Below are positions 12,061 to 24,144 of a DNA stretch of 64,000 bases, piece after piece (the stretch's first letter is position 1; each line of letters starts with the position of its first letter). The translations under genes were made by a program, and so were the position numbers. This DNA comes from Vicugna pacos (Eukaryota > Chordata > Mammalia > Artiodactyla > Camelidae). The stretch covers positions 1,612,001 to 1,676,000 of the forward strand of contig NC_133018.1 of NCBI RefSeq assembly GCF_048564905.1. The letters run 5' to 3'. The notes under the pieces are model-generated. The model saw only the letters and a program-made list of their open reading frames with translations. It searched no databases and was not told the origin of the DNA.

Positions 12061-14590
12061 GTGAGCCCATGGCTGAGCTGTGGTGTGGTGGCTGCTGACT
12101 GAGCAGAGTCCTTGCCCATCATCAGGAGCAGAGGCCTAGGCCCCACTGCCCAGTCAGCGTTGCACGTGTGATTTCTGATGGGGGCTTGGAGCATCGCAGG
12201 GTCTGGCTGAAGGGGTTGGGACAGAGTGGGTGGGAGTAGGAGGCTCGGTGGGGGCAGTGTGGCTAGAGGTCGAGTGGGGAGTAAGCAGTGGACCAGAACT
12301 GTGGGGCTGCAGGGCCAGAGGGCTGGGGTGGAGAAGGGCTCACCCTGCACGGGGCAGGTTTCCTAATGACCAGTGAGGTCAGCACCGGACAGACACAGTG
12401 CCCCTGCACAGAGGGCAGGTAGGCAAGCATTTCCAGTCCATTTGGGTTTTGCAATTGTGGAAACAAAGCAGAGCACCTTTTTGGAAAGTAGGAGGGAAAC
12501 ATAAGTGGAAATGTGAACTGCAACTGAAACGATTCATTTTAGGAAAAACAGTAACAAGTGGGTAAAACGTTTTAAGTCAAATAGATATCTTTGGGATTAT
12601 TTCATTCAGTAGTTTGCTGGAAAAGGCCCTGGGTCCGGGTGGTGTTACTTGAGAGTTACTCTAAGGCTCAGACATCCAGTAAGTACAGCACTTGTAGCTG
12701 TGCATCTTGGAAAGACTCTGAGGCGGCGGTGGCTTTTACTGATCAGGTGTGAGATCTGGACGGTCCTGCCCAGCCTGGTCGCACTGCTGCCCCCGTGCTG
12801 TCACTCAGGCCCGGCCCTCCTGTGGGTCCAGGGTTGTTGGCAATGTCAGGACTCTTGTCTGAGCTGGTGAGATGCCTGTGGCCACAGAGCCTGGAGCCGC
12901 CCTCGGACAGACACCCAGTCAGCGCCCCTCTGCCCAGCCTGCCCTTTCTGCTTCCACTTAGTGGACCTGGAGTGAATTCCTTCAGCTCGAGATTGTCCTC
13001 TTCCCTGGTGACTCCTGGGCCTCTTGGGACCTGTCCTCCCAGACAGCTCCTGGGGCCTGGGTTGTGGTAGCACACCTCTCCTGAGGGCTGGCTCTGCGGG
13101 ACTGGCCTGAGGGGACTTGGGCAGAGACCAGACAGATGGCCTGTGAAGAACAGATCCTGCCATCGGGCCTGCACCATGAAGGGAGGGGCAGGAGGGCAGG
13201 CTTGGTGGCCAGGCTGTAGGCTGCCCATTCCAGGGTGCCTGCGTGGTGCAGTCAGGGGAGTCTGGAAGGGAGCTGTGCCCTGCCTTTGGACAGAGGTGAT
13301 GACCCACCTGCTTTCCCCTTGTCGGGGGGAGGAGCACACGGCCAGGAGTGAGCCCTGCGCGCACGGTGGCAGGAAGGCCCTTGGGTCATTCCCTACTCTT
13401 GGCTCTGCACAGGCAGGCAGGCAACCCGGGGGTCGGTGCTCTGGGGACACATGGCCTGGCAGGGTTTGCTGGGTGTGCTCAGGGTGGGCTGGGGTGTTGG
13501 GGCCTGCTTTCCAGATGGTCGTGTCTGTCCCTCACTCCCTTGGAAATACCCGGAGGTTTCATTTCCTAAAGCTACGACATGGGGCACTGTGGGAGGGCTT
13601 TTGAAGCACCTGACTCCACGGAAAATTCTATGTCTGGAAGTATGGAGGATGAGGTCCTGTTTTGTATCTCACATTTTTTTAAAGCTGCAAGAATGAGAGG
13701 ACTTCGAAATCGGTGTGGGCAGATGAGCAGCGGAGGACGGAGAACTCTGAGATAAAGTCAAACGAACAGAGGGATTTCGTTCACACACGTGGTGCTGCTC
13801 CTTATTAACGGGGGTAGGGTGGACCATTCTACGAAAAGAACTGGAGCAACGGGTCAGTCACCGGGAACAGTGACACCGGGCACCTGCCTCTACCAGCCAT
13901 ACTCTGGGACAGAGTTAATGTTAAAAAGTCTTAAAAGTACACAGGGAGATTGGGGGTGAACTGTTTCTCTGCTGTGATTCCAGAACTTGGATGTCCTAGG
14001 TGCCTGGGACTGCAGGAGGCGTGGAGGTGCTCTTTGGCACTGTTGGTGGGAGCATCACAGGCCAGGATTGGCCGTAGCAGCCGTGGGCCTGCCTGCGGAT
14101 GGATGCTGCTTGCTCTGTGGTGGCATTGACCTCCAAGCCCATCGGAGTAGCTGGTCCTCACGGGGCAGGGGGGAGGGCCGAATGCCACCACGTTGTGCAC
14201 TGGCCGGAGCCCCAGCAACTGTTAACAGCCCAGAGGTGCAGCGGGGAGGAGCAAGGTGACGGGGCTGCCGGGGCCGAGTTGTCAGGGTGGGCACCAGTAC
14301 TGCAGAAAGGAACCTCCGGTGTCTCCGCAATCCCGTCCATCGCTGTCCCTCGGCCGACGTGGATGGTTCCTCCGGACACATCCCTCCACCACTGTGAAGC
14401 ACAGGTGGTGCGCTTGACTGCCCCGTCTAGCGGCCCAAGAAGCCTCTGCCCCTTTCGTGAGCACTGATCTCCACAGGTGGGTGGGCTCTCAGCATGGCCC
14501 AGCCCCGCAGCCAAGTCCCCACTGTCCTCTGCGGGCCTCTGCTCGGGCAGCGGGGCTTAAACGACAGTGTGTCTCCTCCTGGTTCTGGGC
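12061..14590. other. GNB1L intron 1 sequence, nothing recognised
   Basis: The sequence is mostly GC-rich and unique-looking, with some AT-richer DNA at 12.4-12.65 kb and 13.68-13.98 kb. No exon with convincing splice sites and coding content was seen on either strand. Confidence 0.4.
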
Positions 14591-14599
14591 CTGGATGTC

Positions 14600-14840
14600 C
14601 GAGGTCTGGGTGTCATGAGGCTGTTCCTCCTGAGGCCTTTCTCCTTGGCCTGTGCACACCCTCATCTCCCTGTGTCCCCATGGCCGTCCCCAGGGTGCCT
14701 GCATCCTCCTCTCATGAGGACACCAGTCCTGTTGGATTGGGACCCACCCGTGTGACCTCATTTAACCTTAATTACCTCCTTAAAGGGTCCACCCCCAAGC
14801 ACGGCCACGTTGAGGTGCTGGGAGTAGAACTCAGTGTCAG
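14600..14840 (-). mobile_element. MLT1-type MaLR LTR fragment, fossil
   Basis: On the minus strand it carries the MLT1 hallmarks around 14.70-14.82 kb: a 'GACCTTAT'-like region decayed to 'CGTGGCCGTG', 'TTAAGG...GAGGTCA', and 'CCAATCCAACAGGACTGGTGTCCTCATGAG' in parts. It is old and fragmentary, with no internal region. Confidence 0.55.
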
Positions 14841-15059
14841 GGGAGGGAGGCACAGCTTAGCCCACAGTAACGCCTGAGCTGAATTCCTCTCTCGTTTTTG
14901 CAGTTTGGGGCAGTGCTCGTCAGCACCCTTCCACGTGGTCCCTGTGTGCAGAGCTGTCCCAGCCCCCGACGACGTGCCCCACTGTCCCGTATCCAGGACT
15001 CCTTTTCCTAAGAAGCCTCTCCCTGCCTGAGGGTGCACAGACATTACCATGTATTTCCA

Positions 15060-15270
15060 AGTTCGGATGTTTCCTTTTACGTTGACTCTGGAATCTCCTT
15101 GTAACTAACAGAGACGATCTGCTGCCATCACAACCTGTGAAGAGCAGACCCGCCCACCTGCGCCTCACCTGTAACACGAGTGGGGAATAAACGTTGGATG
15201 TGTGAAGCCACAAGTTTTGGGGCTTGTGTTTTCCACAGCATGACCTAGTCAGTCCTGACCGATAGCACCC
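15060..15270 (+). mobile_element. LTR-like fragment, family uncertain, fossil
   Basis: The stretch has GGAATAAAC, then 'GTGAAGCCACAAGTTTTGGGG' in parts, then 'GCATGACCTAGTCAGTCCTGA'. This resembles the polyadenylation-signal end common to several ERVL/MaLR LTRs (AATAAA, then an 'AGCCACTGAGATTTTGGGG' type motif, then 'GCATAACCTAGCC'). No internal region is attached. Confidence 0.4.
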
Positions 15271-15489
15271 TGCTTCACCTCCCCACAGGGCACGGGCTCC
15301 AGCATCAGGCTGGTGCTAGGCTGGCTGCACCTGTCCCTGGTGCCCTGCCCTGTACATGCCTGGCTCTCTGGTCTGGCCTGTCCCCACTAATTAAGTGGCT
15401 CTATACTGAGTCTTCATTATCTGATAGAGAAACACCACCCCTCTACCCTTGTTCTGCAAATCATCTTAGCAGGTTTTTGCAACATGTTT

Positions 15490-15685
15490 TATCCCAAACA
15501 CAGAGTGAGAGGGTGGGACAGGGGACCACGGTGTGGCCGTCACCCAGCTCTAGGGGTGGTCAGCCCTCACCCTGGGGGCACCGTGTTGCTGGACTGCCTA
15601 GCCCAGCACGATGTCCGGGATGGCAGGCGCCCTGAGCTCACTGTCTCTCTGGGCTATAGATGGGTGGTCTGTTCCAGGGCATGAA
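15490..15685 (+). repeat. Inverted repeat, left arm
   Basis: The arm around 'GTGGTCAGCCCTCACCCTGG' (about 15553) is matched in reverse complement at about 15955-16150. Roughly 75-80% of bases match by eye, with about 270 bp of loop between the arms. The repeat family is unknown to me. The two arms may be two insertions of one old element in opposite directions. Confidence 0.65.
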
Positions 15686-15954
15686 GGGTGAGCCAGGGAT
15701 GAGCCCCTGGCCTGCAGGGCACCCTGTTCCTTGTCCTCCTGCTTTGGGGGTGCTCGTCCACCTGCCCAGCACCCTGTCTCCCCATTGGCGGGGCCGTCCG
15801 AAGGCAGGGAGGGACGTCCCTGGGCTGCTCTCCACCCATGGTCTGGGCAGGGAGCCTGGGCCAGTGGTCAGGAGTGAGCCCACGCCCTGCCTGGTGGGTG
15901 CCACTCTTCATGGCTGAAGTGTGGCTGCTGCGTGACAGCCCAGACCCCTGCTCC

Positions 15955-16150
15955 TCCCCGCTGTGCCTCTGGGCTGTTAGCCCCAGGAGACAGCAAGCTC
16001 AGCATTCCTGCCAGCCAGAGACTCTGCTAGGCCAGGCAGACTAGTGACACGGTGCCCCCAGGGCGAGGGCTGACCACTGTGCCACCACACCACGTGGTGG
16101 CATTTGTCTCTCTCACCCTCCTGTGAGGAGAGACAACTGTGGCTGCTGGA
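15955..16150 (-). repeat. Inverted repeat, right arm
   Basis: Reverse-complement partner of 15490-15685. The best-matching core is at about 16020-16080, containing 'GTGCCCCCAGGGCGAGGGCT'. Confidence 0.65.
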
Positions 16151-18030
16151 AGCGCCACATTGCCCCCCACGAGTCCTCGGGCAGACTCTCCACTGTATAC
16201 TTCTATGCCGTAGGCAAGGCTTTCTAAAGGCCATGTGTGGGTGGGGAGGTGGGAGGCCCATGAGGGCCTGCAGGGTAGGGATCCAAGAGGCATGGGCTTG
16301 GCCAGGCACCTGGTCAGTGTGCTGTCCCCTGGGGCACAGCAGCCTCACCACCTTGGCCCAGTGTTCTCCAATGACAGGGTGCAAAGGGGCTTCAGGTGGT
16401 GGCACCTGGGAGGGTGGCCTGGGCCAGTGCGGTTTTGCCCCTGCGCCTGCCATGGCCTCCCGGTCCCTTCATTGTCCCCCAACTCCCAGCAAGTTGCTGA
16501 ACTTCTCCAAGCCTCTCTCTTGCCTCCTGTAAACTGGAGAGAGTCTGCCTCAGGGCTGCGCCCTGCCCACCGTCCCTCCCGTGAGGTCAGTGTGAGTGTA
16601 CGTGTACCAGACAGGTGTGGGCACGGTGCACAACTGGGGATGTGTGGTGCATCCCTGGGCGTGTTCCCCACTCGAGGTGGCCTCTGCCACAGGAGCAGCC
16701 ACTTGCACCCCGGAAGAACATGCCCCCCAGCACCACCCTTAGGGGCCCCCTGGCACCAGCCCCTGGGAGCATTGTCTGGGTGCAGCCGTCAGCACTAGGC
16801 AGCTGGCCCCAGTGGACCAGACCTCCTGGAGGAAGTGGCCCCAGAAGCTGGCAGTAGCCCTAGGATGGTCACGTTTCCTGTAAAACTCGGAGCTCTTCCC
16901 CAGGAGCAAGCAGGCCGCAGCCTCTTGTTGGCCCAGGTCCCACCCCTGCCCGTAAGTGCCACAGGCCGACTGAAAACGCCCAGTGGGCTTCCTTCCTGCC
17001 ATCCCCAGGCTCCATGGACCCGGCAGCCCTCACCCTGGTGTTTCCTCTCAGCCCAGCCAGGACGCCCGTCCCCCAGTCCCAAGGAGTCCCACTCGCAGCT
17101 CAGTGCCCGCAGCTGCAGGAAGCACCTCTCACACCTCGTGTGTTCACGCCTTGCCCGCCATGCGAGGCTCCAGGAGGCTCACTGCTGCTGTGGTGGTGGC
17201 GGGTTAGGGGAGGTCGGGTGCGGTGGGCTGGTGGGAGGGGCCTACTCAGCTCTGCCCGTGCACCCAGTGCAGCACGTGGACCTTGACCCCCAAAGAGGAG
17301 CCTGGTCCCAGGAGTCTGCCCTCTGCTGTGTTCTTCCCCAAACGCGGGGGCAAGTCAGGAGGGGCGCACAAAGCCCCAAGGGGCTCCACGGGATTCAGCT
17401 GCCCCGGGGGGCCTGGGATGCTGCCCTAGGGAGGTGAGGTCGGTGCCGCTGCTGCTTGGGGTGTGGGGCCTGCTGGAGAGGCAGTGTCCCCTCCTGGGAG
17501 CCGGAAGCAGCCCAGCTTTGTGGGAGAAGTGACTTGCTTCTCTTGGATGGAATACGAGGCTCGGGCCCAGGACGAGGGGGTGGGTGGCCATCTTCCCTGG
17601 GGTCTTCAGGAGCACAGCACCCGGCTGCACCCCAAAAACCGTGTACATAGCTGTCCTCTGAGTTCGCTGTGCAGTTCACAGGTCACAGGGAGATGCCCTG
17701 CCCACGAGGGGCCCAGGCTGGGCTTGGGAGTCTTCCCTGTGCCCCCAGAACAGCCGGCACCAGGCCTGCCAGCCCCGGGCCCAGCACAGTCAGGCACCAC
17801 TGAGGCTGCCCCCCAGCTGCTGGGCAACACTGTGCCAGAGGCAGGCAGGCCTGGGACCCCACCCCCAGGAGCACACAGAGGTACATCAGGGCCGGGGGAG
17901 GTGGGAAGGGCCTGTCCTGGGGAAGGCGGTACAGGGATGGCGCCCGGTTCCCTGTCCGCACTGGGCTCTGAGGCCCGCAGTGCACAGGGCTGCCTGTGGC
18001 ACCGTCCCCCCCCCACATCCCCCCCACCCC
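16151..18030. other. GNB1L intron 1 sequence, nothing recognised
   Basis: GC-rich, with several polypyrimidine tracts, including a C-rich run at about 18006-18040. No supported exon or repeat. Confidence 0.4.
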
Positions 18031-18039
18031 CACCCTGGG

Positions 18040-18450
18040 ATGGGATCTCCATCTTTGAAGCCACGGATACTGACAGAGGATTCAATGAATCCAAGGTCGC
18101 CAGCCGGGCGTTGACAGATGCCCGGCCACGATTCTATTTCTGATTTAATAACCGAATGGGAGGCTGGCCCTCGGTAATAATTAGGGCTAATTACTGAGGA
18201 GGTGTTGACAGACGGGCTGAGAGGAGACAAACTACCTTTATCCCGGGGCTTAGAGTCGGGTTACCGGCCGGCGCTTTCTGCCCCTCAGAAGGAGACGCTT
18301 CAATCACTCACCGAGGCTTCAAAGGGGAAGGGGCCCTGACAACGCCCGGGCCTGGAAAGGAGCGATGAAGTGGGCCTTTGACTCGGACGGCCACATAGAG
18401 CCCCGTCCAGAAATGGTTTCTTTGTGAAGTTTGAGTTCCCCGGGCAAAGC
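18040..18450. promoter_or_regulatory. Candidate conserved non-coding element with homeodomain/TALE motifs
   Basis: A compact AT-richer island in GC-rich intron. Two TAATTA homeodomain cores lie at 18178-18183 and 18188-18193, exactly 10 bp apart. Three TGACAG motifs of the MEIS/PREP (TALE) type lie at 18071-18076, 18112-18117 and 18206-18211. A CTTTGA (TCF/LEF-like) motif follows near 18378. There is no repeat signature and no coding frame. The composition and motif grouping are typical of developmental enhancers, but conservation was not tested. Confidence 0.5.
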
Positions 18451-19379
18451 TGCCCCTGCGCTCGGGCCAGGAGGGGCTGCGTGGGTGCGGGCGGGCTGCT
18501 GCCATGGCAGGCCCGACCCTCCGGGTCCCTCCCCGGCTGGGCCTGCGCCGGCAGCCCACAGGGTGGGCGGGGCGGCGCGGCGTGTTTTCCTGGGCCCGGG
18601 AGCGCGTGCAGTCCTTTGTGGCCGAGAATGGCAGGTAACGGGACAGAGATGGTCATCTGCTCCCTCAGGCCGCTCCCCACCATCCGCCCTGTCTCACCTG
18701 GAGCACAGCTTCTCCACAGCCCTCATGGGCGGGCCTGGCCTCTCTGCAGGGGGCCGTGTCCTCACGGGCAGGCCTGGCCTCTCTGTAGGGGCAGGGTGTG
18801 TGTCCTTGGCCTTATTTATGGCCTGGGTGTCACTCGCAGGGTGCCCCCACCCCGTCTTGAGCGGTGAGCCAACATGCTGGCTGGGCTGCTGACCCCGGGG
18901 CCTCCTCAGTCATGAGAGGGGATGACTTGGAGGATCGCCCTGTGTCGTGGGCTGGTGGTCGATGCTGTGTGTGTGTACCTGCTGACTCACCTGGTCTCCC
19001 TGCACTTCAAGGACCCCAGTTCCTGGTGTGAAGCAGAGGTTTCCCAGTGACTTGGCCTGGACCATCCAGGCCACTGCATCTGTAATATGGCATTGAGGGC
19101 CAGTTCTGGGATTCAGGCCCTGCTGTGGTCTGCCCTGCTCAGGACAGCCTGTCCAGGTGTGGCCTGGGTGGTGCGGAGGGAGGGGGTCTCTTCCTCCTGG
19201 CCTGAAGTCTTCCCACCAGAATGACTGTGCTGCTGTGGAGAAGACGGTGTTGCTGGATCAGCATCCCCCTTTCCCGCGTGCCGCCCTGCTCCTGGGAGGA
19301 ATAGGGTGGAGATGGTGAAAGATCCCAGGAAGTTGCCTGACTGAGTACCGACCGCCCTGTGTCGGCACTACTGATGAGT

Positions 19380-19620
19380 CTAAGTCTGTTTACATTAGGG
19401 CAAAAATAGGATGGTATATTTATTTCAATACGGGAAGCACTTAAAGAGTGGCCTTACGTCTGTTTAAATTCACCTGGACTGGATTAGAAACTGGCTCTAA
19501 AGCCAGAACAATCCATGCAGAAGACTGGGTTTTCATGACATATTAGGTAAATAAAATACCACTAAATGCAGCTGGAGAAAAAACAGCCTCCAAATATTGT
19601 CCAATGTATTTTATTTGAAA
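19380..19620. promoter_or_regulatory. AT-rich island, possible non-coding element
   Basis: AT-rich sequence with no repeat family that I recognise, including 'AAAAATAGGATGGTATATTT', in a MEF2/SRF-like composition. It is flanked by GC-rich DNA. Weak candidate for a conserved element. Confidence 0.25.
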
Positions 19621-20275
19621 AGTAGCCTCCCAGAAGATGGCGGAGAGGGCAGCGGCCCAGTACGGTACCAAGCGGCGGTGGAAAGGTGCCCACAGAGATG
19701 GGCCAGTGCCTCACTGGTGGGAGCCCAGCCCGGAGCTGGTTCAGATGTCCGTAGTTTTCTCTCAGCCCTCCTCCCGTCCAGGACCCACTGGGGACTCCAT
19801 GACGTTTGGTCGTCACATCTCCTTTGGGTCCTCTTGGGGTCCTCTTGGCTGTGAGCCTCCCATTGCCCCTCATTCATGAGGGCCCTCCACTGGGACTGTC
19901 ACATCTTTTTCTTGAGATTAGACTGGGGTTTGGGTTTCAGGAGCCATCACGTCATATCGGGGGTGTGCTGACCTCGATCACCTGCTGGTAGCAGGGGTCA
20001 GGGCCCCTGGTGAAGCTGCCCCCTCCAGGCTGCTCTCTTAGGAAGGCAGCCCCCCACCCCACCCCGCACACCCCTGCCAGGGTGGGAGTTCTGCACAGAT
20101 TTGACTCCTCTCCCCTTTGTGTATTTCTTGGATCATTTCTCCCATCGCTGTGGACTCGTGGGTCCTTCCCACAATCGTGACTGTCCTGTCACGCACTTAC
20201 AGGGAGTCTTAACACGTGTCTGCAAACCACACCTCTGCCTCAGAGCCCTCCTCTCACTTCCCCGGTGGTCAGCTC

Positions 20276-20310
20276 GCCCCGGCCCTGGCCCCGGCCCCGG
20301 CCCCGGCCCC
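20276..20310. repeat. Short GGCCCC hexanucleotide array
   Basis: About five to six units of GGCCCC (GGGGCC on the minus strand), one with a T substitution (GGCCCT). Confidence 0.9.
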
Positions 20311-20799
20311 TCCAGTCTCGCCGTCCACCTGGCCCCGCCCTTTCTAGAACTCTGTGTGAAGAAGGCCACGTAGTTGTAGCCTGCCCCTCCACCCCGTGAT
20401 TCTCTGGGGTTTGTCCACGGTGCTGCACCTATCAATACTTGGTGCCTTTTGTTATTGCTCAGGAATGGGGTCATTTAGGTTATTTCGCATTTGGGCAGAT
20501 TCTGAGTGGAACCTTGAGGAGCAGCCAGGGACGGGCTTTTGTTTACACATCGCTTTCATTTCTCTGGAATAAATATCCGGAGGCAGGGTCTCCGGCAACG
20601 TGACACTCAACTTCGAGTTCCCGGAAGCCGCCCAGGCGTTGTCCAGGGTGCTGTGCGCAGGATGCACTGGGTGTCCCCACCAGCGTCCCCATCCGCACTT
20701 GGTTGCCTCCTGAGCCCCGAGGGCTGCTGCTGCCGAGCACCGTCTTGTGCTCCCAGCTTCGCTGCTCTGTGCATTTCTAAACTGGGTCGTTTAGTTCCT

Positions 20800-21655
20800 G
20801 TTGAACTTTTTAAAAGTATTACTGATACACAGTGAAGTGCACATATTTAAAGTGGCTAATTTGACAAGTTCCGGCACCTGTGTGAGCATCGCCACACTGG
20901 AGACGTGAGCTAGCCCTGTCCTTAGGGAAACCTCAGGGTTCCCGCTTGACCTGTTAGCGCCGCTCCGCCGCTGCCCGGTGCCACTCATCTGCTTCTTGTC
21001 GCTGTAGGTGGCTTGCATTTTTTCGAATTTTGTGTAGATAGAATCACGGTATTGACCCTTTTTCCTGCTGCGTGTACTCGGTGTCTTGATTTCGAGGCTG
21101 ATTCCCATGACCAGTGCTGGGCCCTTTATTGTGGCGTGTGTGTAAATCACTGATGCTCAGCCTGCGATGGATGTTTCAATGGGTCCCAGTTTGGGGCTTT
21201 TTTTTTTTTTTAAGAAACAGCCAAACTTTATTCCAAAGTGCTGCTCCCAGTATATTCCCGTCAGCAACGTGTGAGAGCTTCTGTCACCCCTGCGGGCGTG
21301 GCTGGCCTCTGACTGTGGACGCCTGCAGTGCGTGTGCCTGTGGTGGTGGTTGTTTCCATGATGCCCAGAAGTGCTATGTTTTCATGTCCTTATTTTCCGT
21401 TTGCGGATCTTGGCTGAAGTGTTTATGTAAATCTTTTGCCCATTTCTAACGTTTTAAATTGACTTTTCTTTGTTTTCCTACTGAATTGTGAGGATTCTCT
21501 ATACATTCTGGTTACATGATTTGCAGGTATTTTTTCTCAGTCTGTAGCTTGTTTCTTCACTTTCTTAGTAGCATCTTTCACAGGGCAAAAGTTTGTAATT
21601 TTGTTGAAGTCAAATGTATTCATTTTTCTGTTACGGACCAAGCTTACTGAGAGTT
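20800..21655 (-). mobile_element. L1 3' part, antisense
   Basis: On the minus strand this is the 3' part of an old L1 (ORF2 end and 3' UTR). The plus strand shows the familiar antisense segments, such as 'CACATATTTAAAGTGGCTAA', 'CAGCCAAACTTTATTCCAAA' and 'TGATTTGCAGGTATTTTTTC'. Confidence 0.75.
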
Positions 21656-21659
21656 GTAA

Positions 21660-21838
21660 AAATTGTGAATGGTGAAAATTTCACCTCTTGGGGAGTGATG
21701 GAAATGTTAGCTATCTTGATAGTGGTGGTGGTTTTATGGGTGCATACATCTATCAAAATTCACCAAATTGTACATCTGAAATATGTGTAGTTGACTGTAC
21801 AGGAATCATACCACAATAAAGGTGTTAAAGAAAAAAAA
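21660..21838 (+). mobile_element. L1 3' UTR fragment with poly(A), sense
   Basis: The sequence matches the L1 3' end ('GGGAGTGATGGAAATG', then 'ATAGTGGTGGTGG', 'CTGAAATATGTGTAGTTGAC' and 'CACAATAAAGGTGTTAAAG') and ends in an A-run at about 21830. It interrupts the minus-strand L1 on both sides, so it inserted later or marks a junction between two copies. Confidence 0.7.
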
Positions 21839-23564
21839 ATCACATTTCTGTGTGCTGAATTTTGCCAGATGCCTTTTCTATATCCATGTAGCTGATGTGT
21901 TCCCAGGTTTTTCTTCTTCGTGTGTGAATCTGGTGGAGTGTACCCATTAATTTTTGAATGTTGAATCAGCTTTGCCTTCCTGAAATAAACCCTAGGAGGT
22001 CATGGTTTATTCTTTTTATATACTGATGGCTTTGATTTGCATTTTTTTGAGGATTTTTACATCTGTGTTCATAACAGATACTGGCTTCTGGTTTTCTTTT
22101 CTTGTGTTGTCTTTGTCTGGTTTTGGTACTAGGGTCATGCTGGCCTCAAAATTGGGAAATGTTTCCCTTTTTTCTGTTTTCTGGAAGAATTATATAAAAC
22201 TGGGGTGATTTTTTTTTTCTTTAAATGTTGGATAGAATGTACCAGTCAAGTCATGTGGGCTGGAGTCTTCTTTTTTAGACAAGGATTTTAGCAAAAACGA
22301 AGTTCTTTTAATTGCTAAAGGGCCATTCAGGTCATTTCTTCTAGGTGACCTGGAAGCCACCTAGTCTGTGGTCTTCAATCCCCATTGCATCCGAGTTGCT
22401 GGGTTTATGTGCATTGTGGTGTTTATAGTGTTTCCTTATCGTCCTTTTAAAGTTTGTGGTGTCTAGTGATAACCCTTCTTCCCATGTTATCTTCTCTTTT
22501 TCGTCCGTCTAGCTAGAGCTTTATTTGTTTTATGGCCCTTTTTAAAGACTCAGTTTCTGGTTCTGCTGATTTTTCTACATGGTTGCACTATTCTCTGTTT
22601 TGTTTCTTTCTTTCCGGACTTTATTTCCTCCCTTCTACTTGCTTTGGGCTCATTCTGCTGCTCTTCTTGTTTCTTGAGGCGGGAGCTAGGTCACTGACTT
22701 GAGACCTTTCTCCTTTCCTAATTTGGCGCTGGATGCCCTAAATTTCCTCTATGTGCCCCTTCAGCTGCACCCTACAAGTTTCAGTAATTTCCATTTTCAT
22801 TTTCAGTCAGTTCCTCTTTGGGCCATTGATTATTTAAAAGTGTGTTGTTTATTTTCCCAATATTTGGAGATTTTTCAGTTAACTTTCTGTTATTGATTGC
22901 CAGGTTAAATCTATAAGGTCGGAGAACATACTCTGTATGCTTTTGGATTTTCTACATTTCTTTTTGCGATATAATTGACATGTGGCATTATGTTAGTGTC
23001 AGGTGTACAGCGTAATGATTTGCTATTTGTATGTGTTGCAGAGTTAGCGCTGCGATTAGTCTGGTTAACATCTGTCACTTCAGATAGTTACACAGGTCGC
23101 TCTACATTTTTTAAGGTTTAGGACACAGGACGCGGTCTATCTTGATGAACATCCCGTATGTGTTGGGTGGAACGCTCACATCATGTCCACGAGGTCGGGG
23201 TAGACAGTACTAGGTCTTCTGTGCTATTTTCTGGACTTTTCACTCGACTGCGAAGGAAGAGTTGCGTCTCTGGCTGTGATTACGTATCTATTTCTGCTCT
23301 TGCTTCCGTCGGTTTTTCCTTCACACGTTGTGAGGTTCTGCTGTTAGCTGAATACGTGTTTAGGACTCGTGTGTCTTCTTGTCTCTGAGAACAGTCCTTG
23401 TTCTGAGGTCTACTTTGATGTGAATACAACTACCCCAACTTTCTTGGCTATTTGTATAGTATATCTCTTTCATAATTTTACTTTCACTTTGTCTATGTTT
23501 TTATATTTAAAGTAGGCTTCTCCTGGGTATCTTGCATAGTTGGGTCTTTTTTGTTAATTCAATT

Positions 23565-23685
23565 TTTGGGGGGAGTAATTAGGCTTATTTATCATAATTT
23601 TTTTAGTGGAGGTTCTGAGGACTGAACCCAGGACCTCGTGCATGCTGAGCACAGACCGCGGAGGTAAACCTCCTCCCTCTTCTTT
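23565..23685 (-). mobile_element. Camelid VIC-1-like tRNA-derived SINE
   Basis: The minus strand reads a tRNA-like head containing 'GCATGCACGAGGTCCTGGGT', then 'TTCAGTCCTCAGAACCTCC', an A-rich stretch, and an end resembling 'AATTACTCCCCCC'. The B-box-like 'GGTTCAGTCC' is visible. This structure is that of the VIC-1 family known from camelids. The copy is diverged and not transcriptionally competent as far as I can judge. Confidence 0.8.
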
Positions 23686-24144
23686 TTTTAATAGCATATA
23701 GTTGTCGGGTATTATTAACATGCTGAGAGCGTTTACGTTTATTGTAATCATTGTTACGGCTCTATTTTGGTGTCTCATTTTGTTGTTTTCTCTTTTTCTT
23801 GAAGTTTTGGTCTGCTGCCCTCTCCTTCTAGCCCTCTTTTGGGTTTTCTGGATATTTTCAAATACCTTTTAAATTTTCTATTGACTTTTTGACTGTATCT
23901 CTTGTGTGAAATACTATGTATTTAGTAGTTGTTCTAGGGATTACACTGTATCTGCTTAACCTTTTGCAGTTTTCTTAGAGCTGTTTTTTTCCGTTGCAAG
24001 TAAAACATAGAAAGCTTACAACCACATGGGTCCCCTCACCCTCCGCCCTTCATGTATTGAAAATCCCACTAGACAGTGTTAGTATCTTTAACAATATACA
24101 TGTTTGCTTCAGAGGAGAAAATTTTTGTTTCACATTCTCTTTTT

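Noticed and set aside
14170-14200. Third copy of the inverted-repeat element (ATGCCACCACG motif as at 16.08 kb)
   Set aside because: Similarity is limited to a short motif and does not extend into the flanks.
23604-23685. tRNA gene on the minus strand
   Set aside because: The tRNA-like part is the head of a SINE followed by an A-rich tail. The arms do not pair as in a functional tRNA.
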